Positions 18,330-27,580 of a DNA stretch of 64,000 nt are shown here, in pieces. The stretch covers positions 205,369 through 269,368 of the forward strand of contig NZ_QCXY01000010.1 of the NCBI RefSeq assembly GCF_003347495.1, read 5' to 3'. The notes under the pieces were generated by a model. It saw only the letters and a program-made list of their open reading frames with translations. It ran no database searches and was not told where the DNA came from. Position numbers and translations under genes: made by a program. The stretch's first letter is position 1, and the number at the start of each line of letters is the position of its first letter. The stretch comes from Pleomorphovibrio marinus. Its GTDB lineage: Bacteria; Bacteroidota; Bacteroidia; Cytophagales; Cyclobacteriaceae.

Positions 18330-18884
18330 ATGATACCATCAGACCCTGAACAGGACAATACTATTAAGTCCCTTTTAGACCGACTATTGGATAAAACCGA
18401 GGAGCAGCCCTTAAGATTTGGGGAGAAGCTCGCAAAAATTGGCAGTCACCAGGCACGGAAAGCTCTTATAGAGGTGCTTAGGCAAGGAGACATGGAAAAT
18501 GCTTTCCTGGCTACAAAGGCCTTGGCCATGATGGAGGAAAAAGAGGAGGGCCTGGACACCCTTCTGGAGGTCATACACCTACCGGCAAACCGTAACCATA
18601 ACGGTGGGTTGGTTTCTCTTTTGGAGGAGTTTGACCTCAGCGAAAAGTTCGTGGATATCTTTCGCATCTACCTATTTGGCAACTTCAAGGCTTCTGCCCT
18701 GGCAAAGGAACACCTAGACTATACCGAATTTGAAATGAGCCCCAGAACCCTCAAAAAGGCCGAAAAACACTATAAGCATTTTCTCAACAACCCTCCCTCG
18801 GATGGGTCTTTTGAAATTAAGAAAGAGGAAGCCGAAGCGATATTGAGTGACCTGAAGGACCTTTTTGAAGATGAGCTTGGGTAA
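18330..18884 (+). CDS. HEAT-repeat-like hypothetical protein
   Basis: A 184-residue, highly charged, all-helical protein with no signal peptide. The repeats LRFGEKLAKIGSHQARKALI and DMENAFLATKALAMMEEKEEG have the helix-turn-helix spacing of HEAT/ARM repeats. The second half (ALAKEHLDYTEFEMSPRTLKK) is also helical. HEAT-like proteins usually scaffold protein contacts; no specific role can be inferred. It is probably monocistronic, with the lipoprotein gene 77 bp downstream on the same strand. Confidence 0.6.
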   Translation: MIPSDPEQDNTIKSLLDRLLDKTEEQPLRFGEKLAKIGSHQARKALIEVLRQGDMENAFLATKALAMMEEKEEGLDTLLEVIHLPANRNHNGGLVSLLEEFDLSEKFVDIFRIYLFGNFKASALAKEHLDYTEFEMSPRTLKKAEKHYKHFLNNPPSDGSFEIKKEEAEAILSDLKDLFEDELG

Positions 18885-18961
18885 TACCTCTCGTTATAAA
18901 GAGATAGTCTTAAAATAAAAGTGGCATGTAGCGTTTCTCAATTCCTATACGTCTAGGCAAC

Positions 18962-19303
18962 ATGAAGGCATACAACCTGTTTGCAATATTTATAGCTTTA
19001 CTCCAAATAGGTTCCTGTGGACATGATGATGACCCCAAAAGAGAGGGGAATGCAGAGGTAGTGATCAATACAACTACAAGGGGAGGATATCAGTTTCTCA
19101 TCCAATTCAACAATGAACTGTATTACCCGGAAAACCTACCGGAAGAATTTAAGGTGATAACCCAAGAACCCATACCCGTATATATCCAGTTTGAACCCTT
19201 AGAATACCTGGAAGACCTTTTTCGGCCGGCTCCCAATGACGTACCCGTTTTCTGGAAGGCCATTCCGGCCATCCGGCTACTTTCCATCAAAAAAACAACC
19301 TGA
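18962..19303 (+). CDS. Small putative lipoprotein
   Basis: A protein of 113 residues. The signal peptide MKAYNLFAIFIALLQIGSC ends in a lipobox-like LQIGSC and is followed by an acidic spacer GHDDDPKREG, typical of Bacteroidota lipoproteins. The remainder is a single small beta-rich domain with the motif FRPAPNDVPVFW. I do not recognise a named family. The downstream frame contains short open stretches but nothing that clearly continues the protein. Confidence 0.6.
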   Translation: MKAYNLFAIFIALLQIGSCGHDDDPKREGNAEVVINTTTRGGYQFLIQFNNELYYPENLPEEFKVITQEPIPVYIQFEPLEYLEDLFRPAPNDVPVFWKAIPAIRLLSIKKTT

Positions 19304-19557
19304 TCCTCTTGTTGGTGAATTCCCCGGAGCCTGCACAGAGGGCCGACCTATTCCTACCTCCGATAAGCTAATATTCACTTTCAATTTGATCCATCCATTC
19401 CTAAGGAATTGAAAACTGGGGAGTTGCACATTATACATTTTCATCTTGTCTTAGGGTTTCTTTAAGTTAACCACAGCATCGTAAAACCTAAAACCACTGT
19501 GAACTTTGTTTACTGAAGGTGATTGTACGGTCAATACCAATTGATTATCTTTAGGTT

Positions 19558-20163
19558 ATGGAAAAAGAGAAGCTTAAAAACAACCTCAATGAGCCTTTCT
19601 CTGAATATGGCCACTACTCCTACGCCGATTACCTCAACTGGCAGCTAGACGAAATGGTAGAACTGATCAAAGGCAAGGTTTTCAGGCAAATAGCGGCACC
19701 GAGAAGAATTCACCAGGAAGTTTCCGGCAGGGTTTTTACCAAGATTTACAATTATTTGGAAAAAAAACCCTGCAAGGTATATGCAGGGCCTTTTGATGTT
19801 CGCCTACCCGTCAAATCCAAAAAAAATGAGGACATAGACACAGTAGTGCAACCGGATATCTGTGTGGTATGCGACCCGGAGAAACTGGATGAGCTCGGTT
19901 GTGTAGGAGCCCCTGACCTCATTGTGGAAATCCTTTCCCCCGGTAACAACAGTAAGGAACTCCAAGATAAATACAAGGTTTATGAAGCTTCCGGTGTAAA
20001 AGAGTATTGGGTAATCCACCCCAGTGAAAATACGCTGTTGATCTACACCCTAATGAATGGGGAATATAAAGCCTCAAGGCTTTTCACCACAGGCGACACT
20101 CTGCAGTCAGAGGTAATCAAGGGGTTTACCTTGGAGGTAGGAGATATTTTTGAAAGACAATAA
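19558..20163 (+). CDS. Uma2 family (DUF820) restriction-endonuclease-like protein
   Basis: A 201-residue protein with the Uma2/DUF820 core. YADYLNWQLDEMVELIKGKVF is at the N-terminus, VVQPDICVVCD carries the conserved PD, and APDLIVEILSPGN supplies the E-x-L-S-P motif of the PD-(D/E)xK-like fold. DKYKVYEASGVKEYWVIHP completes it. Family members are common, often multicopy, and of uncertain biological role. The start ATG at 19558 follows a non-coding gap of about 250 bp. A repeat array begins just downstream. Confidence 0.85.
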   Translation: MEKEKLKNNLNEPFSEYGHYSYADYLNWQLDEMVELIKGKVFRQIAAPRRIHQEVSGRVFTKIYNYLEKKPCKVYAGPFDVRLPVKSKKNEDIDTVVQPDICVVCDPEKLDELGCVGAPDLIVEILSPGNNSKELQDKYKVYEASGVKEYWVIHPSENTLLIYTLMNGEYKASRLFTTGDTLQSEVIKGFTLEVGDIFERQ

Positions 20164-20189
20164 GGCCATTCACTCTAGCCATTGCGTGC

Positions 20190-22200
20190 ATTGGAGTTCA
20201 ACCACTCCGGGGTTGGTTGCCGGTTTGGACGTTAAAGGGTTGCAGTAAGATTGTTCGCATAGGATAGGGAATCAAAGGTGCTGTTGGATGTCCGTCCCAA
20301 GTACAGATGCATTGACCTGAGAACAGGCATGGGATTAACCGGATCTACACCATAAAAAAATAGGTAGGCAGTACACAATTTACCAAAGGAAAACCAACCC
20401 CAGAGGGGTGACTGATTATGGAATCAGGAACGCAATAGGAAACTGACCCCGGCAGGGGTTGAACTCCCCTGAAAGCAAATTCCGGCGATTGTCAAAATTT
20501 GAAAACGGAGATGAATTTGTTTCGGGGAAAGAAAGGTTCCAATATAAAAGTAGATGGATTATTGGCCAGGCGGTGGGGACGGGGATGCCGGTGGCGATTT
20601 CCATAGCGGCAAAAAAAAAGTCACCCCGGCTGGGGTTGGTCTTCGTTTCCGAATCTTGTTTTCTATAATAATGCCACCCCTGCCGGGGTTCGTTACCGAT
20701 TTGGGTCTTGGAGGGGTTGTGGTAAGATTGTTCGTAGGGGATAGGGAATCAAAGGTGCTGTTGGATGTCCGTCTCAAGAGCCGATGCATTGAATCGAGCG
20801 CAGGCCCAGGGGATTACCCGGATTTACAACCATAAAGGTAGGCCGTGCACAATTTACAAATTGTAAACCAACCCCGGAGGGGTGATAGGATTATGGAAAC
20901 AAGAAACGTATTGATTGAACCGGCAGGGGTTGAACTCCCCTGAACGCAAATTCCGGCGAATGTCAAAATTTGAAAACGGAGATGAATTTGTTTCGGGGAA
21001 AGAAAGGTTCCAATATAAAAGGAGTGGATTATTGGCCAGGCGGTGGGGACGGGGATGCCGGTGGCGATTTCCATAGCGGCAAAAATAATGTCACCCCCCT
21101 GGGGTTGGTCTTGTTTCTGTTTCATGGATTTCTATAATAATGCCACCCCTGCCGGGGTTGGTTGCCGATTTTGGGCTTGCTTGGAGGAGTTGTAGTAAGA
21201 TTGTTCGCATGGGATAGGGTATCATAGGTGCTGATGGATGTACGTGCCAAGAGCCGACACATTGAATCGAGCGCAGACCCAGGGGATTACCCGGATTTAC
21301 AACCATGAAGGTAGGCCGTGCACAATTTACCAATGGTAAACCAACCACAGAGGGGTGACAGGATTATAGAAACAGTCAGTGAAAAGGGGGAAACCCCGGA
21401 GGGGTGACATTATTATGCCGGAAAGGTGGTGCCATTTGCATTAACGCCCATCGAATAAAAGAATTTGGGTCAATGGCATGGTGGTGGAAAAGTGGATTCC
21501 AATATGGAAAGGGGTTGTTCTATTATTATGCGTCCCTGGCTGTAATGTGGTTTAGTTCTGTATTAATGCCACCCCTGCCGGGGTTGGTTGCCGATTTTGG
21601 CCTTGGAGGGTTGCAGTAAGATTGTTCGCATGGGATAGGGAATCAAAGGTGCTGTTGGATGTCCGTCTCAAGCACAGATGCATTGACTCGAGCACAGGCC
21701 CAGGGGATTACCCGGATTTACAACCATGAAGGTAGGCCGTGCACAATTTACCAATGGTAAACCAACCCCAGAGGGGTGACAGGATTATAGAAACAGTCAC
21801 GCAATAGGCAACCGGCAACCCCGGCAGGGGTTGAACTCCCCTGAACGCAAATTCCGGCGAATGTCAAAATTTGAAAACGGAAATGAATTTGTTTCGGGGA
21901 AAGAAAGGTTCCAATATAAAAGGAGTGGATTATTGGCCAGGCGGTGGGGACGGGGATGCCGGTGGCGATTTCCATAGCGGCAAAAATAATGTCACCCCGG
22001 CTGGGGTTGGTCTTCGTTTGCAAAGGGATAAACCCCGGAGGGGTGACATGATCATGCCGAAAAGGTGGTGCCATTTGCATAAACGCCCATCGAATAAAAG
22101 AATGTGGGTCAATGGCATGGTGGTGGAAAAGTGGATTCCAATACGGGGAAAGGTTCTTCTAATAATAATACGCGACCCTGGCAGCAATGTGGTTTAGTAT
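20190..22200. repeat. REP-like palindromic repeat array in about 470 bp modules
   Basis: About 2 kb without real genes, built from four imperfect direct modules whose GGGGTT landmarks begin at 20209, 20685, 21154 and 21580 (spacings 476, 469 and 426). Each module contains several short GC-rich palindromes of the form CCCC-n-GGGG. Examples are at 20398-20408, 20447-20458, 20624-20635 and 20677-20688, including the hairpin CAGGGG-TTGAACT-CCCCTG. Between them are conserved spacers such as GATTGTTCGCATGGGATAGG. The third and fourth modules share an alternative segment (about 21420-21540 and 22045-22195), so modules have been shuffled. The array lies beside a broken IS200-type transposase, as expected for REP sequences and their transposases. 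Confidence 0.85.
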
Positions 22201-22322
22201 ATTACTGATTTTTTTTAAGGTTATTTTCCAAGATTCCTTAATTTTAATTGATCAATAGACTACTTCAATTTGTCTATGAAATTTTAAGAGATTCAATTAT
22301 TCCTAATAAATAATATAAAGCT

Positions 22323-22779
22323 ATGGCAGATGCATTTTCACAGATTTACATCCAAGTTGTCTTTGCAGTAAAGGGAAGACAAAATCTAATTTTCAGTTCC
22401 TGGAAGGAAGAACTAAATAAATATATTGCCGGAATCATTAATGGGAAAGATCAAAAATCGATAATTGTTAATGGAATGCCAGATCACATCCATGCTTTTA
22501 TAGGGTTAAAACCTTCTATGGCCTGATCTGGTTCGTGATATAAAGAACAATTCTTCGAATTTTGTCAATGAAAAGCGATGGGTGAAAGGTAAATTTCAAT
22601 GGCAAGAAGGATATGGTGCATTTTCCTATTCCCATTCCCAGGTCGAAAGGATATACAATTATATTTTAAACCAAGAAAAACACCACAGAAAAAAATCCTT
22701 CCGGGTGGAGTATCTTGAACTATTGAGAAAATTCGAAATTGATTTTAAGAATGAATATCTATTTGAATGGTACGATTGA
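22323..22779 (+). pseudogene. IS200/IS605-type (REP-associated, HUH/Y1) transposase, frameshifted
   Basis: Two adjacent frames together make a transposase of the usual length (about 150 residues). The first part starts MADAFSQIYIQVVFAVKGRQN and includes the HUH motif in GMPDHIHAFIG. The second carries LVRDIKNNSSNFVNEKRW and the tyrosine region VERIYNYILNQEKHH. Between them, at about 22524-22530, the frame is broken: a TGA appears in frame and two bases (or an equivalent change) are missing compared with the expected codons. The enzyme should be inactive. It abuts the REP-like array, suggesting that this family once mobilised those repeats. Confidence 0.85.
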
Positions 22780-22914
22780 CCATTCGGATAATATTGCTTT
22801 TTACGAAAATTTGAAAATGAAGCCATACCGTAGGGTTTCCTTGAAAATTGCTCTACCTAAATATTTAAGGGATTATTTTGGCCCTTTTACTTTTTTTTTC
22901 AGGTTTTATTGCGT

Positions 22915-22936
22915 CATGTCAAGTCCATTTGACATG
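22915..22936. repeat. Perfect hairpin downstream of the IS200-type pseudogene
   Basis: An inverted repeat CATGTCAA-GTCCAT-TTGACATG with 8-bp arms and a 6-base loop, 136 bp after the transposase reading frame ends. IS200/IS605 elements carry subterminal hairpins recognised by TnpA, so this could mark the old right end. The link is positional only. Confidence 0.35.
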
Positions 22937-22961
22937 GAAAAAGTACAATTCGTCAAGCTTT

Positions 22962-23432
22962 TTAGTTTTTGGAGTGGCTTTTTTGGGGAAGCAGGTGAAT
23001 ATTTTCCTCTCCGTTCAGTATCTCCGGTTGCTGTTGGTGGTAGTTAGGACGCGGCCTTTTGATCCCGGTCTTCCAGCAGAACTTGAAAAGTTGCTTCTCG
23101 AAAACCCACTGGCAGCATTCCCAAAGCAGTTTCACATCCGTGGGGAAACTATAGCTTTCATAACAGGAGGGGTCACTGCTGCTCCAAGCAGGCATGAAAA
23201 GCACGTGGATATTGTCAATTTCCCCCTTCCGGGAATCCAGGAGTACTTCCTGCACCCTCTGCCAGTCGGCATGTTCAGCCACGTATGCCCGTACCCTGCC
23301 GACGATGCCCGAATCCCTTATTAGCTGGTTTTCCTTCAGGAGCTTGTCGCAGAAAAGCTGTATGCCCCAGTCGGTATTGAAACGCTCATCCAGTTTTTCG
23401 TCGCTGAGGTCAAAATAGGATTTGAGGAACAT
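22962..23432 (-). pseudogene. DDE transposase remnant (IS5/IS1182-like)
   Basis: A 156-codon frame beginning MFLKSYFDLSDEKLDERFNT, with DSGIVGRVRAYVAEHADWQ and SCYESYSFPTDVKLLWECC. These match the N-terminal half of DDE transposases whose intact version I expect to read as D-A-T-C-Y-E-S before the P-T-D-x-K-L-L-W-E motif. Here the first catalytic aspartate region is garbled (MPAWSSSDPSCYES). The C-terminal half is missing, replaced by low-similarity sequence (GEENIHLLPQKSHSKN). Upstream, the frame begins abruptly next to a TCCCGA-TTT-TCGGGA palindrome (23442-23456). The copy is dead and truncated at both ends. Confidence 0.72.
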
Positions 23433-23634
23433 CAGAGCCTGTCCCGATTTTCGGGAGCGAACATCCCTATATCAGCAAGTTGCACACTTTAATGCTATTA
23501 TTTAAGAATAAGGTCTCATTTATTCTACTTTTGTTCCTGCGTTTTGAATTAAACCCAAAGTATCTAGTAAGTGAACGGCATTATAGATTAACTTAAAAAC
23601 CCGAAATGGCCTCATAGGAGACCCAAGAATTCAA

Positions 23635-24774
23635 TTAGGTTAAAATGGCTTGTAATAATTTTTTCAATACTTTTGGTGCATCAAGGAATTCATGTACAAT
23701 ATCTTTTGCCCATTCCCCATGCCTGACGAAATCCTTATTAATTTCTTCTATTGCATTTTTAGCTTCCTCAATGTTATTAAAGGCAAATAACCCTTTGCTT
23801 GTTGGTAAGAATGCTGACCATCCTGTATCTTGTAGTACAACTGCCCGGCCACTGGCCATATAATACCCGGACCGTTCCAAAAACATTCCTCCCCAGGTTT
23901 CTACATGGGCATTTTTTGCTACTGAAAATTCAGCTTTAGACTGTGAAATATACTGGTGATATTGGTCAACATTCCCTGAAATACTATCGGCACTTATAAC
24001 TTTCCAGCCTTTTTGCCTTAATAGTTCTTTTGGAGCTCCACTAGAAACTGCAATTTCAAAATTTGTATCAACCAATAAGGGAAGGTCCATGAACTTTTTG
24101 AACTCCAGATCCTTCATACCATAGATTTTACCATTATAATTGACCTCAGGATTAGCCTTCCAATTCATTACTGTTGTAAATGGGGCATCGTTTTTTGGTT
24201 TACTTGGTTTTACCACTTCTGTAAGTACCGGACAAAAGGTATGCATCCATTTTTTGTTTAAATTAGGTGCTTTAAATTTGTGGGTTCCTACGTTTAAGCC
24301 CATTGAGACGTATACATCATACGAAGGTACATTTTCTCCATTCCTTATCGCCTTTTCTATTCCCAATTGATTCCACCCAGGCTCCCCATCCACATAGACC
24401 CTTTTTCCAACATTGTACGACCATTGCGGAAAGGAATCATACTGAAGGTCAATAAATACACTTTCCTTTTCAAAAAGGCCAATAAAATCTTTCCTTTTCA
24501 TTCCATAATGATCTCCTTTGTCATCGACAAAGCCCCATTTATTCTCTAGTCCATATTTTTTGAGTTCATTGTTAATAATTCCAATTCCGTAGGTGGGGTT
24601 ACTGGTCATTTCTTTTTTTAGTACATTGTAACATGCATACTCCCATTCCACCTGTTCTACATAATATACATCATACCCTGCTTTTTTTATCCCTATAATC
24701 CACGCTAAAAAAAACTGGATTAAACCACCCCATGGATATTTAATCATTGCTCCGGTTATTATTACTCTTCCCAT
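23635..24774 (-). CDS. CgeB-like GT-B glycosyltransferase, paralogue 1 (subgroup A)
   Basis: A 379-residue protein and the last gene of the 23.6-36.4 kb cluster. The N-terminus MGRVIITGAMIKYPWGGLIQ begins a first Rossmann strand, and the GYDVYYVEQVEWEYACYN segment is shared by its paralogues. The middle has YVDGEPGWNQ and FTTVMNWKA, then YGMKDLEFKKFM. The C-terminal signature FLERSGYYMASGR with VVLQDTGW resembles the donor-binding end of CgeB-type (Glyco_trans_1_2) glycosyltransferases. The family call is by motif resemblance, and the substrate is unknown. It lies 9 bp after paralogue 2, with which it shares subgroup A features (DGEPG, ACY[ND]). Confidence 0.75.
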   Translation of the reverse strand: MGRVIITGAMIKYPWGGLIQFFLAWIIGIKKAGYDVYYVEQVEWEYACYNVLKKEMTSNPTYGIGIINNELKKYGLENKWGFVDDKGDHYGMKRKDFIGLFEKESVFIDLQYDSFPQWSYNVGKRVYVDGEPGWNQLGIEKAIRNGENVPSYDVYVSMGLNVGTHKFKAPNLNKKWMHTFCPVLTEVVKPSKPKNDAPFTTVMNWKANPEVNYNGKIYGMKDLEFKKFMDLPLLVDTNFEIAVSSGAPKELLRQKGWKVISADSISGNVDQYHQYISQSKAEFSVAKNAHVETWGGMFLERSGYYMASGRAVVLQDTGWSAFLPTSKGLFAFNNIEEAKNAIEEINKDFVRHGEWAKDIVHEFLDAPKVLKKLLQAILT

Positions 24775-24783
24775 GTTTTTCTA

Positions 24784-25932
24784 TTAAATTCCAATAACAT
24801 TTAACATTTTATTTAAAACTTTTTCGGCATCGAAATAATCCCCAACAATTTCCTTTGCTTTTTTGGAATGGTGTTCATAGTTAGAAACTACAGATTCGAT
24901 TGAATTAACTGCCTGATCAATATTTTCAAAGGCAAGAAGCCCCTCTCCACAGGGGATATGTTGCGAAAAACCCGTTTCCTGGCTAATGACGGGTCGACCC
25001 TTCTGCATGTAGTACCCTGCCCGTTCACCAAACCAACCTGATTTGGTAGCTACAAAAACATTTTTGGCGATGCATAATTCACCTTTAGAAGCGGCCAAAT
25101 AATCGTGGTAACCTTTGAGGGTGAAAGAAATCTCGCTGGCTTTCTTGATTTTCCAACCATTGGAATTAAGCAGTTTAACGGGGGTTTTTGTTCCTCGAAC
25201 GGCTATCTCAAGAGACTGATTGGTTATGGAAGGTAATTCCATAAACTTTTCAAATTCTTTATCTTTTTGACCATAAACCTGGTTTAAATAGGAAACTTCT
25301 TTGTGTGCCTGCCAACTCATAACTGTGGTAAAGGGAGCGTCCTTTGTGGGGGGAATTTGAGTCGAGTTATCATTCATTAGCAGAACAGGTGCAAGGGTTT
25401 TTTGCCAATCTATACCCGCGGTTGGAATTATATTTTCAGGCTTTCCAATATTTAAACCATCGGTAAAATAATAGTCATAGGCTAAAAGTAAATTGCCTTT
25501 TTCCAGCATGTTATGAAGTTTTATTTGGAACCACCCAGGTTCCCCATCAAAAAAAGCCTTTACAGGTACTTTTTCTGATCCTTCTTCCCAGCAAGCCCAT
25601 TCGAGATCTAAATATAGATCAGCGTTTTCAAATATCCTTTTAAGTGAATTCTTAGACATTCCAAAGTAATTTCCTTTAATATCCTTGAAACACCAACTAT
25701 GGTTCATATCATAGTTTTTAAAGAGTTTCTTTAGGTAACCCACCCCAAAACTGGCATCATTAGTCATTTCTTTTTTTTCCATGTCATAACAGGCATTTTC
25801 CCATTCGCATTTTTCAATAAAATAGACGTGATGCCCCAAGCGTTTTAGTCCAAGAATCCAAGCCAAAATAAACTGTACTAATCCTGCTACCGGATACTTT
25901 GCGATGGAACCATTTAATATTATTCTCGCCAT
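24784..25932 (-). CDS. CgeB-like GT-B glycosyltransferase, paralogue 2 (subgroup A)
   Basis: A 382-residue paralogue. MARIILNGSIAKYPVAGLVQ and HHVYFIEKCEWENACYD form the N-terminal domain. FFDGEPGWFQIKL and FTTVMSWQAHKEV with YGQKDKEFEKFMELP form the middle, and FGERAGYYMQKGRPVISQETG the C-terminal donor-binding part. It is probably a cytoplasmic sugar transferase with a nucleotide-sugar donor. It is the closest match to paralogue 1 along the whole length and sits next to it, so the pair looks like a tandem duplication. A 213 bp gap without a gene precedes it. Confidence 0.75.
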   Translation of the reverse strand: MARIILNGSIAKYPVAGLVQFILAWILGLKRLGHHVYFIEKCEWENACYDMEKKEMTNDASFGVGYLKKLFKNYDMNHSWCFKDIKGNYFGMSKNSLKRIFENADLYLDLEWACWEEGSEKVPVKAFFDGEPGWFQIKLHNMLEKGNLLLAYDYYFTDGLNIGKPENIIPTAGIDWQKTLAPVLLMNDNSTQIPPTKDAPFTTVMSWQAHKEVSYLNQVYGQKDKEFEKFMELPSITNQSLEIAVRGTKTPVKLLNSNGWKIKKASEISFTLKGYHDYLAASKGELCIAKNVFVATKSGWFGERAGYYMQKGRPVISQETGFSQHIPCGEGLLAFENIDQAVNSIESVVSNYEHHSKKAKEIVGDYFDAEKVLNKMLNVIGI

Positions 25933-26145
25933 GTCAATTCTAAGTTTAGGTGGTGTAAAGATTTCTTTGTGACTACTTTGGAATTTCAGTTTTGGTCAGT
26001 AGTAAATTTACATTTTTAATGATTACACGAAAGCCTTTGTGTTCATGCTTAAGGTAGGGGTTGCTATATGTCAACTTAGTTTCATTATTTAATTTTGAAA
26101 TTGACATTTTAAATTGAGAACCGATATACAAAAATCTGCCATCAT

Positions 26146-27441
26146 TCAATTTGTTTTTGGGTCAAAGACAGACAGAAAGCCACTTTTCAGAACCTCTCCT
26201 ATCGCCCTGAAAGAGACCAGATTTTCGGCATAGTTCCTTATATTTTCACGAAATTCAGCATTTCGCGGGCAGATTTCTAGCATGGTGCACAAAGTCTCCA
26301 GCATTTCAATGTCATCACCGGGTTCGAATAACCAACCTGTTTTATTGGGAATCACTAAATCAGGTATACCGCCAACTCTTGAGGATAGAACAGGTGTCCC
26401 ACAAGCAAATGACTCTCCAATTACCGCTGGTGCTGCTTCCCGCCAAGAAGCTAGCCAAAGGCATTCAGCAACGTTGTAATAAAGTGCTTTTTGAGAATCC
26501 TCTTTTAACCAACCTGTAAAAAATACTCTACCGGGGATCAAGCTGTTTGCTCTGCTTTTTATTAAATGCTCATCCAAGCCACTTCCTATCAAAATAAAAT
26601 CTACATCTTGAAACTTTTCAGACACTTTCTGAAAAACATGGATCATGTGGGTTATCCTTTTCACTCCATCCTCAAACCTTCCTACAAACAAAAGGTACCT
26701 TCTAGTAGGGTCTATCCCCAGCTTTTTGCAGGCTAGGTTTTTTTCCATAATTTGGTAAACATTCATGTTAATGGGAGGGCGGATAACCGCCGTATTTTCC
26801 GGGGGAACTTTATAATTGTTGATAAGATTACCGGTTTCTTGTGTTCCAGATGAAAAAATATAATCTGCTTTTGAAATGGAATATTTTTTAATTCTTTTAC
26901 CTAAATATCTATAAGATACGCTTCCAGAATGAAACGTAATTAATGGGATATTTAATAGGTAAGCATAAAAGAGTAATACATCATACCTCCCACTGCAATA
27001 GTCTTGCACAAAAATAACATCTGGTTTTTCAAGAAAAAGTCTTCTTGATAGCTGGTATGAAAAGGGTGATAAATAAGAGGCAATGGTAGCATAAAAACGA
27101 TAGAACCTTTGCCATCGCCAAGCAAACGAAGGAAGATAAAATAACCTCCAGAGCATTCTATGCAAGAGAGAGCTTTTAATAAATCGGATTTTACAACCGA
27201 CCTTGGTATGAACTATCTCAGATGTCTCTGGCTTGATTACATTCATATACCAAGTGACATCACCTATTTTTTCTTGAATGATCGTTAACCATGCATGGTT
27301 TGCCGTGTTGTCCCAGTCAGCAAACGTTGTTTGGCTTATACTATAATGGGTATAGAAGTCTTCAAAAACATCAGGGTAGTCGAAAAAAGCTATCTTGATT
27401 CTATTAGTGGAATTGGATGACAATAAAGGTAAGCGTTCCAT
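26146..27441 (-). CDS. GT4 family glycosyltransferase
   Basis: A 431-residue GT-B enzyme of ordinary GT4 type, unlike its neighbours. The donor domain has YLLFVGRFEDGVKRITHMI, IPGRVFFTGWL and the E-x7-E-like region SWREAAPAVIGESFACGTPVL, followed by VGGIPDLVIPNKTGWLFEPGDD. The acceptor domain has PDVIFVQDYCSGRYD. It lies inside the cluster in the same orientation, with 139 bp upstream and 213 bp downstream. It may extend or start the glycan on which the five paralogues act. Confidence 0.87.
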   Translation of the reverse strand: MERLPLLSSNSTNRIKIAFFDYPDVFEDFYTHYSISQTTFADWDNTANHAWLTIIQEKIGDVTWYMNVIKPETSEIVHTKVGCKIRFIKSSLLHRMLWRLFYLPSFAWRWQRFYRFYATIASYLSPFSYQLSRRLFLEKPDVIFVQDYCSGRYDVLLFYAYLLNIPLITFHSGSVSYRYLGKRIKKYSISKADYIFSSGTQETGNLINNYKVPPENTAVIRPPINMNVYQIMEKNLACKKLGIDPTRRYLLFVGRFEDGVKRITHMIHVFQKVSEKFQDVDFILIGSGLDEHLIKSRANSLIPGRVFFTGWLKEDSQKALYYNVAECLWLASWREAAPAVIGESFACGTPVLSSRVGGIPDLVIPNKTGWLFEPGDDIEMLETLCTMLEICPRNAEFRENIRNYAENLVSFRAIGEVLKSGFLSVFDPKTN

Positions 27442-27580
27442 GGGCTCAAATTTTGAATTAAAAGATGCTTTTATGCCACTTAGTTTTCAATAAATTTGTT
27501 TCGATCAGTTTTTAGAGGGGTATTTTCAAAGGTCTAATTCTCTAGGATATTTTTCAGTTTTTCATTGAATTTGTTGAGTT

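Noticed and set aside
20416..22197. Several overlapping frames of 60-110 codons on both strands within the repeat region
   Set aside because: They are copies of one another generated by the repeated modules, rich in Pro/Gly/Arg from CCCC/GGGG palindromes, and resemble no protein.
20190..22200. CRISPR array
   Set aside because: Units are 420-480 bp with long conserved spacers, there are no short direct repeats with unique spacers, and no cas genes are present.
22524..22530. Programmed frameshift in the IS200-type transposase
   Set aside because: No slippery run or stimulatory hairpin at the break, and single-frame IS200 transposases are the rule, so decay is simpler.
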